Part shown: in pieces, positions 57,391 through 64,000 of the stretch
Position numbering within the stretch: position 1 is the first letter of the stretch
Layout of the letters: every line of letters starts with the position of its first letter
Assembly (NCBI RefSeq): GCF_964204645.1
Contig: NC_134027.1
Location: 26,586,485 to 26,650,484 of the forward strand
Source: Tubulanus polymorphus
Taxonomy: Eukaryota; Nemertea; Palaeonemertea; Tubulaniformes; Tubulanidae
Direction of reading: 5' to 3'
Length of the DNA: 64,000 nt
Notes under the pieces: generated by a model
What the model saw: the letters and a program-made list of their open reading frames with translations, nothing else
Told to the model about the DNA's origin: nothing
Database searches by the model: none
Program-made: the position numbers and the translations under genes

Positions 57391-60300
57391 ATGGGTAAAA
57401 CAAGTAAAGTGACTGTTTTAGGAGCGACTTCGACGGGTAAAACTGCTATCATCGAACAGTTGATATTCGGTAACCACATCATAGGAACTGTAAGTATTCG
57501 ATACCAATCAATAATTATCAGTTGTGATATTAATGAATTTTTACTGATAAGTTTTTGTTAAACCTCCCAAACAGAGGCTGGAACAGATTTCTCAAATTTG
57601 AGACTTTTTTCAGTTTTAAAGCGATTTTATTTATTTTTCTATAGAAAGATGATGAATTTGCTGATCAGGTAGTTTTTATATTATAACTATACAGTAGAAC
57701 CTGCTTAATTCACAAACTCATTTATGTTTAATGTCATATTGATAACCATTGATAAAACACTCCTAGTCCGTGGTCTGAGGATAATAGAAAATCCCACAAA
57801 AGTAATAAGTCTGAAATGTTTCCTTGAACTAGTAGTTTATGATTCAAGGTACTGAAGATGAGTATTAGGATATATTCAACATTTTGAATGAAATTAGAAC
57901 AAAGAAATATTTCAGACTCTATTTTATTCTTGGTGTGTGATTTTCTAAATTTTCATATTTGAACTTGAAAGAAATTTAAGGCACCGGGTACCTCCTGGCA
58001 GACCCTTGTAAAAGTACGTAGGTTCTTCTGCTGATATAAATAGTTGTTTTTTTGTTTTTGTCTTCTCGGAAATCACAAATAAGGAAACCAGAAATGCTAT
58101 TCAGCAGTTAGCAATGTTAAACCCTATCAATGCTATGTCTCTCTTCATTCTGCTTGAAATATCTGGATTCAGTCAATATGACCGAAAAGGAAAGTTTTAA
58201 AAGAACAGCTTTTCAGTTTTTGTAGAGAAGTTGAATTTTAAATCATCATATTTTTTACACAAGTTACATGTAGAACCTTCTTCTCAAATTCATCTGCCCC
58301 GCCCGTTGTTTTAAGGGTTTAAGTCAGGTGGTAAGATTTGATTTGTAAATGAATCATTTTTTGCGCAATACTGAACTCATTTCCACTTTAAATCAATGTT
58401 CAAAATTGTTTCTGGAATCTTGTCTTTTCTATTCTCCTTATACGTGTATTTCAAATTGACTCATATCATTGAAAATCATCTAATTCTTTTAGAATAATTT
58501 GTCATCTTCCATACATTTACACTATATTCTCATCTTATATAAATGAAGCTTAAAAATCGATATGATCTTTAATCAGATGAAGCAGGATGAATTTTTGAAG
58601 TAATTCTAAATGTTATCTATAAACTACAGGATGTAAAGGGTTGCAGGGATTTCGGTATATATCACTAGCTATCCGATACGCTTTATTTGTGAGCTAGTAA
58701 AGTATTATTCTATGGAGCAGTTCCTACCAATATCACAGCGTCGACACAGCTTTGAATGTTGTTGAATTCGGAGTTCCCCACATCCGATTCCACCTACCGG
58801 AAGATTACCTGTATCAAACAAATACATTTACCATTTACAGAGTCAAATTTCTATGAAAAAAAGCAATATTTGAATCCATTATATTATCTACAGTCGAACC
58901 AGTTTGATCTGGATCATTCGTTCAGGACCAATAAATGAAATTCATCGAAATATTTTCAAATAGATGAATGAGTCGAACTTGATCAATTTTCAATATGAAA
59001 TACATGGAAGTCTTTGGATAAAATACGAAATTAAACCCATTAAATTTGGTTTATGCAGGAACGATGAAATTCATCAAATTTATGAGAAATCATATTTTAG
59101 TGTTGCATACATTCATGTATAAATGGACTGTAAGAAAATAATAAGTGGATTACTTATAGAATTAAATGATATCTGTATCCATGGTCAAAATTCGGATTAA
59201 ACGAGTTTGAATATAAACTCAGTTTCTATACGATATCTCTGTAAATTGTAGCCAACTTTCTCAACAATTGAAGACACGTATGTCGCAATGATCGAGACCG
59301 ATCGAGGCGTCAAAGAAAAAGTCCGATTTTACGACACCGCTGGATTGGTAAGAAACAACAAACGGACTGAATCCTCCTTTACAGTATTTGCAGATTTATC
59401 TCCTCAAATTGATTATAATTTTGTAGGATCTGATGAAACCCGAGGTACCGAAACATCATATAGCAGTCAGTGACGTAAGTACTAATTATAGGCAAAGTTA
59501 AGTTGTACAACTTTTGGTGGCTTTTTCTTGTGTCGCTCCCAGAATTTTGAAGTTACATTTTCACCCGACAACTTCTGGCAATGTCTGTTGTAGAGTTTAA
59601 GTCATTCACTGAAACACAGATCTTCAGATCACAGATCTTCAATGCACATTTTTCCTTGGAGGAGAGCATTTGAACTTTTGTTTTACAATGTAATTACTGT
59701 GCTATATAAATTAAAATTATTATTATCATTATTATTATTATTATTATTATTTTAATTATTATTAACAGGGATACGTTTTAGTGTATGATATCAGTATGAT
59801 AGAAACATTTCGCTGTATTGAAAAAGTGAAGAAGGAAATTGATCGCGGTCGCGACAAAAAATCTGAAGTAAGTTGGATACAAGTTATTATTCTTCGAACG
59901 TGATATATCATTTTGCTTCAGACCTGTGCGGGTTACTCTGCAACATCAACTGAACTGAAAAATGTGTTCAATCCGATAAATAGTGATCGATTGATTTATT
60001 TGCAGGGATTCATTCTTGCTCTCGGTAATAAATCAGATATGGATAAAACGAGAGAAGTTGAATATACAGTCGCACAAAAATGGGCCCAAAAAGAGAAAGG
60101 TGAGTTTATCTACTGTCAGCGCCTCAGATCGATTCAGTAGATTCCTCTCAACTCAAATTCAGACGAAACCCGAATCTCGGAGCAACCGTGAATTAGATTC
60201 CAACTGAAATTATCACGTAGATCGTAACAGAAATCACTTGTCTCGGATCTGAGTGAGAATGAGTCAGCTGTCTACTGTATTTGAATACATCTTTAAGATG

Positions 60301-60553
60301 ATCATTTACTGGTTCAATTTGTAGTGAAACTATTTGAAGTAAGCGTCACTAATCGTCAGTCTCTGATCGAAGGGTTCGTTTGGTTAGCCTCGAAGATGAA
60401 TCAACCTAAAGGTAAATTTAGGTCACACTTTTAATCAATGAGTGATTTTTGCAATTCAGTAGCGATCAATATGTTGTTGTTGAACTTTCAGAGAAAAGCA
60501 CATTTGGTATCGGTAAAAAGAAGGCACCACCAACATCTAGTGTTGATACATAA
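57391..60553 (+). CDS. NKIRAS: kappaB-Ras (NF-kappaB inhibitor-interacting Ras-like) small GTPase
   Basis: Seven exons (57,391-57,489; 59,252-59,347; 59,427-59,474; 59,769-59,867; 60,006-60,099; 60,325-60,411; 60,492-60,553) join in frame to 194 aa. P-loop GATSTGKT (11-18), effector region PTFSTIEDTYVAMIETDRGV, G3 motif DTAGL (61-65), G4 motif NKSD (122-125). IETDRGV(K/R)E..VRFYDT, DGYVLVYD and EVSV...LASKM.QP are the hallmarks of the NKIRAS family. Relative to Ras, Gly12 is Thr and Gln61 is Leu; the family is known for lacking these residues, which keeps it GTP-bound. There is no C-terminal CAAX box (end APPTSSVDT). In mammals it binds IkappaB PEST regions and slows their degradation, and also restrains Ral. 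It is tail-to-tail with MCAT. Confidence 0.95.
57490..59251. other. Large first intron of kappaB-Ras
   Basis: About 1.76 kb without an exon I can support. It contains a pogo-like end (CAGTAGAACCTGCTTAATTC at 57,692) and an imperfect inverted repeat at about 57,800-57,920 (GTCTGAAATGTTTCCTTGAA ... AAATATTTCAGAC). Confidence 0.5.
59715..59766. repeat. ATT microsatellite next to an exon
   Basis: (ATT)n with minor interruptions runs to within a few bases of the acceptor of kappaB-Ras exon 4 (59,769), so it replaces a normal polypyrimidine tract. Confidence 0.85.
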
Positions 60554-60854
60554 TACAACAGTGAATACTTCCGATAATTTGTAAATTTGTACAGAACAAA
60601 ATACTCTTTAAAATTGATTATATTTTTACGTTACTGTCATGTACTGGTCTCGTTAGGGACCAATTAAACCTAGTCAATTAAATGTTCAACTAAATTCAAA
60701 TAAAAGATTATTAATTGAAATTGAGAGCCTACTTTTTGATTTGAATTCATGGTGTTTTAGCTTTATGCAGGTATCAATCTAGTGTTCTGCAGCCCCTTGG
60801 ACATTCTATCACCATTCTCCCAACTTTTGGATGTCCACACAATTTAGTTCCAGG

Positions 60855-60985
60855 GCCCAGTTTCACGAAAAGGTGTAAGCCTAACAGTTTAAGTTTGAAT
60901 TGTTGTCCTCATTGAAGAAATGAAGTAACCAATAGCGATTACACCAAAAATTTGAGTTAAACTTTTTTGTGAAACTGGGCTTAGG
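60855..60985. mobile_element. MITE between convergent genes
   Basis: GGGCCCAGTTTCACGAAAAG at the left and TTTTGTGAAACTGGGCTTAG at the right are inverted ends, 130 bp in total. It lies between the 3' ends of kappaB-Ras and MCAT. Confidence 0.8.
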
Positions 60986-61088
60986 TTCCAGATCGACTAG
61001 GTGTTTAAGATCGCTTTCAGCGTTTCGAAAGCAAAAAATATAAATAAAAAAACACAATTACATGAGTACAATATAAAACGTTTATTAA

Positions 61089-63355
61089 CTAAACTTCTAC
61101 AGATTTGTACGTTCGAAATGCTTTGCTATTAATCTGTCGAAGTATTGTACCTAATTGTTTACCGGGTCCTAGTTCATACGTCGAAGGAAAACTCTGTCCT
61201 TGATCGCGCGAATAAAGAACATGCATAGTCTGTTCCCACTTGACCGGTTTATAAACCTGCGACACTAGGTGATGAACTAACGATTTCTGATTGGCTCGTT
61301 TTGCCGTCACGTTATTGTGAACTGATATAAGAGGTTTATTGATTTGTATATTATTCAATGCTGATTTTAAAGGCTGTTTCACATCGATCATTAAATCCGT
61401 ATGAAACGCTCCACTCACTGGTAACATCTTCATGCGACGAATTCCGAATATCTTCGCGTTTGCTTTTATAAATTCCAGAGCCTGAAAAATATACATAACT
61501 CACGTTACCAATTGTCGATGTTTATCATGAAGATATGCAAAAGCGCTTTACATTAAAACAATTTCAAAGCCCTTTACAAAAAATACATTTTAAAAAAGTG
61601 ACGAACCATAAAACTATATGAATAAAGATGTGTTTAGAGCACGCTATAAAGAACTCCACTGAACATCAGTTTTCAATATCTATTAACAATTAATTCAAGG
61701 TGCAGAGATGATCATGAACGATAGAACTCTGAGGTCGCAGTCGCTCAAAAGTTGGTAAAGAGTTAACTGGTGGACAAATATAGTAACCAACTATCGAGCA
61801 ACTGAACTCAGACCGATAAAGTGATTCAATGAAACAGACTTGAAACCCAAGCAGAATTTTTGATAGATAACGAAAACTGAATAAGATGTGGTCACCTCAA
61901 TATTTCCAGCTACAACTTTAGCTTCCGGGCACAAATAGTTCGCGATTCGACAAACTGGGTTTTCTATGTTCCGCTTTTTCTTGCAATATTCAGTCGCCAC
62001 TTGACAGGCGTATCCAACTTGAGTTTCAGCACCGCAAAATACAGACATCATTCCACCAGCTACCGCTTCAGATGCCGCCTGCATCTGCTCGCCGCGAAGT
62101 TTCACAATATTCAAAGCTGCAAGAATTCATTTTGAAAACATAGAAATGCAATGACCAATAGCGAGAGACGATAGGGGATTTAAATCCATGTAAGGAGGAG
62201 GGTCAAATATTGGCTACTTCTCCCTACATACATAATGCTCACACACAACAATATTCAAATCCAAGAAATTCAAGAAAATGATTTGGTCATCCTCCAAATC
62301 AGATATATCGCAAAGAGTACAAGTTTCATCTATTATCAAATAGATTCATCCTCTACCCGCTTTTCATCATGGAGGGGACAGAAAGATGAGGAATATATGG
62401 CCTATGAATGTCCCATGGGGTAAAATGAGGTATGTTCTGCAGAATCAAGCGCAATATCACAGAAACACTAAGTTTCATCCATCATTAAATGGACTTTATT
62501 ATAGATGAACCCTACACTTGGAGCTTTTCATCAAAAGGGGGACAAAAGGGGTGGTATGTTGAAAATATGGTATATGATAAATCTATGAATACAAACCATC
62601 TTCGAATTCGAGCATTCCACTGAATACTAAAGCTGCATATTCACCGACACTGAATCCAGCAGTCGCGACGCATTTATCAATCACCTGAAATAACACCAGA
62701 TATATCAGAAACAGTTCACACATTTACTAACTTCAAATTCAAGCCTTAAACTTACCGAGGGCAAATCATCTCTCAACTTCTCCAACGCAGCCAAAGACGT
62801 AACGAAAACTGCAGGTTGACAGAATTCCGTTTTATCAAGTTTCTCTTTCGGTCCATTCAAACACAAGTTCAATAAATCGTACCCCAATATTTCGCTTGAG
62901 AGTTCGTATAACTTTTTAACATTCGGATATTGTAACAGTTTTTTACCCATACCGACAAACTGACTTCCTTGACCGGGAAACAGTAAAATAGAAGTATCTT
63001 TTGGATCGGCTCTGGGTCTATACGCGTATCTCTGCTGTAAGCGCTGTTTTTTTCTTCTCGCGAAATCAGACAGGAAATCATCTCGATTTTGGGGATCATC
63101 AGTTTCTACACTATAATCATTATTGGTATTCATTAAGTTTAAAATGTCTTCACTATTTTCATTGGGCGCGCGTTCAGTCTGGCGTTCTTGTTGTTCTACT
63201 TGTTGGTAGCGTCCGGTTCCGGCTCTTCGCCGCAAATCGCGGTTTTGTTGTAAAACGACACAAGATTGCCATAATTTACCACATATCACCGCAGGAACGC
63301 CTTGGCTGGCACTGCATGCTCCCCGTCCACACAAAAGTTCTCTTAATCTTATCAT
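61089..63355 (-). CDS. MCAT: Mitochondrial malonyl-CoA:ACP transacylase
   Basis: Four exons on minus (63,355-62,756; 62,684-62,597; 62,116-61,896; 61,481-61,089) join in frame to 433 aa. The N-terminus (MIRLRELLCGRGACSASQGV) is basic and hydroxylated with no early acid, as in a mitochondrial targeting peptide, followed by a variable linker of about 100 aa. The catalytic domain starts with FPGQGSQ (126-132). The nucleophile is Ser212 in GFSVGEYAAL, the substrate Arg lies in KLRGEQM, the catalytic His in SGAFHTDLM, and the end has ELGPGKQLG. It transfers malonyl from CoA to the acyl carrier protein in mitochondrial fatty-acid synthesis, which feeds lipoate production. The length is somewhat above the usual ~390 because of the linker. 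The stop is followed after 3 nt by AATAAA. Confidence 0.96.
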
Positions 63356-64000
63356 CGGGTAACCCTGAATCTTATTTTTGTCGTTAAAAAAGTCGAAAAT
63401 TGTCCATTTGATTTAAATCATGGGCGCAGCCATATTGAAAGTAGGTGGCGCTCGAACTGGATTACATGATTTGGATATTTTTGGAGTTATCCCCAAATCC
63501 AATAATGGGTAGCTGCCGCCATATGGATGCCCTGATGTGGATATTCTCGGAGCTACCCATTTCTCGATCCGCTAGGTTGCTATACTGGCGCGCTGGCGCT
63601 TCAATTTTCAATTTTCTATATTGATTCCACTCCACCTCTATCTTATAATCATCAAACTCTCATCTCAAGCTCAACGGACGCCGACTAATAGTGTCCGATA
63701 CTGTGTTGTGTTATACATTATTGAGGTGAGTGCAGAAAAAATATGCCGCAAAAAAGGCAAAAGACAAAAAGTTGAAGTATGCTTGAGAGAGAGACTAGAG
63801 CCTGCTGTGCTGGTTTTCGATTTTGTAATGATGATGGACAGACACAGCTCTCGACTCTCAAGTCAAGTAGTAGTAGTAGACAGACTACCAGTCTAAGACC
63901 AAGGCCTATATCTTGCGGACCCCTGATTGGGCTGAAAGAAAGTCAAGAGAGCAAAGAATGAAAGATGGTGTCCATCCTTGATCCTCCAATCGCCAATCGG
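63356..64000. promoter_or_regulatory. MCAT promoter, possibly bidirectional
   Basis: Contains GCAGCCATATTG (about 63,427) and GCCGCCATATGG (about 63,516), both YY1-like GCCAT motifs, in a CpG-containing stretch before the MCAT ATG. On the plus strand a donor-like TATTGAG|GTGAGTG occurs at 63,727, so a 5' exon of a rightward gene may start around 63,600. No coding exon can be identified to the window end. Confidence 0.4.

Noticed and set aside
63001-63387. 128-codon plus-strand frame over MCAT exon 1
   Set aside because: It is a shadow of the minus-strand MCAT exon, which contains the FPGQGSQ motif.

Overview
The window is nuclear DNA from an animal: AT-rich, with genes broken into short exons by GT/AG introns, long non-coding stretches, and a dense load of short inverted-repeat elements and minisatellites. 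Bilaterian genes (LRP12/LRP3-type receptor, N-WASP, kappaB-Ras, mitochondrial malonyl-CoA transacylase) are present, with compact introns and none of the common vertebrate repeats. This suggests an invertebrate, and I would guess a lophotrochozoan such as a mollusc. The species assignment is inference.

Layout. 1-11,460 has no convincing gene. It is a mosaic of degenerate tandem repeats: an inverted duplication carrying a decayed coding segment (1-676), an A-rich satellite of about 115 bp units (4.1-5.5 kb), a tandem exon-like repeat (5.6-6.15 kb), a four-copy repeat ending in AATAAA (8.4-10.5 kb), a row of five stem-loops (10.24-10.42 kb) and a 200 bp foldback element. 11,461-13,822 is a complete 2.36 kb transposon with 234 bp inverted termini and a 9 bp target duplication. 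It lies 26 bp upstream of the start codon of a tandem-C2 protein gene (13,848-17,093, +). A coiled-coil protein gene follows on the minus strand (19,041-24,321).

From 28,050 to 34,081 (-) is an LRP12/LRP3-type receptor, about 760 bp head-to-head with an N-WASP gene (34,843-39,126, +). 41,145-48,596 (-) is an unrecognised five-exon gene whose introns hold a 30 bp x 23 and a 14 bp x ~36 minisatellite. 48.6-56.8 kb is a gene-poor stretch of simple repeats and small foldback elements. The right end holds kappaB-Ras (57,391-60,553, +) tail-to-tail with mitochondrial MCAT (61,089-63,355, -).

I rebuilt seven protein-coding gene models exon by exon. In every model the summed exon lengths are a multiple of three and all junctions have GT/AG. 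The genes do not form one pathway. N-WASP (actin nucleation), the LRP12-like receptor (cell surface), the tandem-C2 protein (membrane/Ca2+), kappaB-Ras (NF-kappaB control) and MCAT (mitochondrial fatty-acid synthesis) are ordinary neighbours. The less ordinary content is in the repeats: the Mutator-like element, the stem-loop row, two hammerhead-ribozyme-like cores, and a 21 bp duplication that doubles a splice acceptor in the C2 gene.
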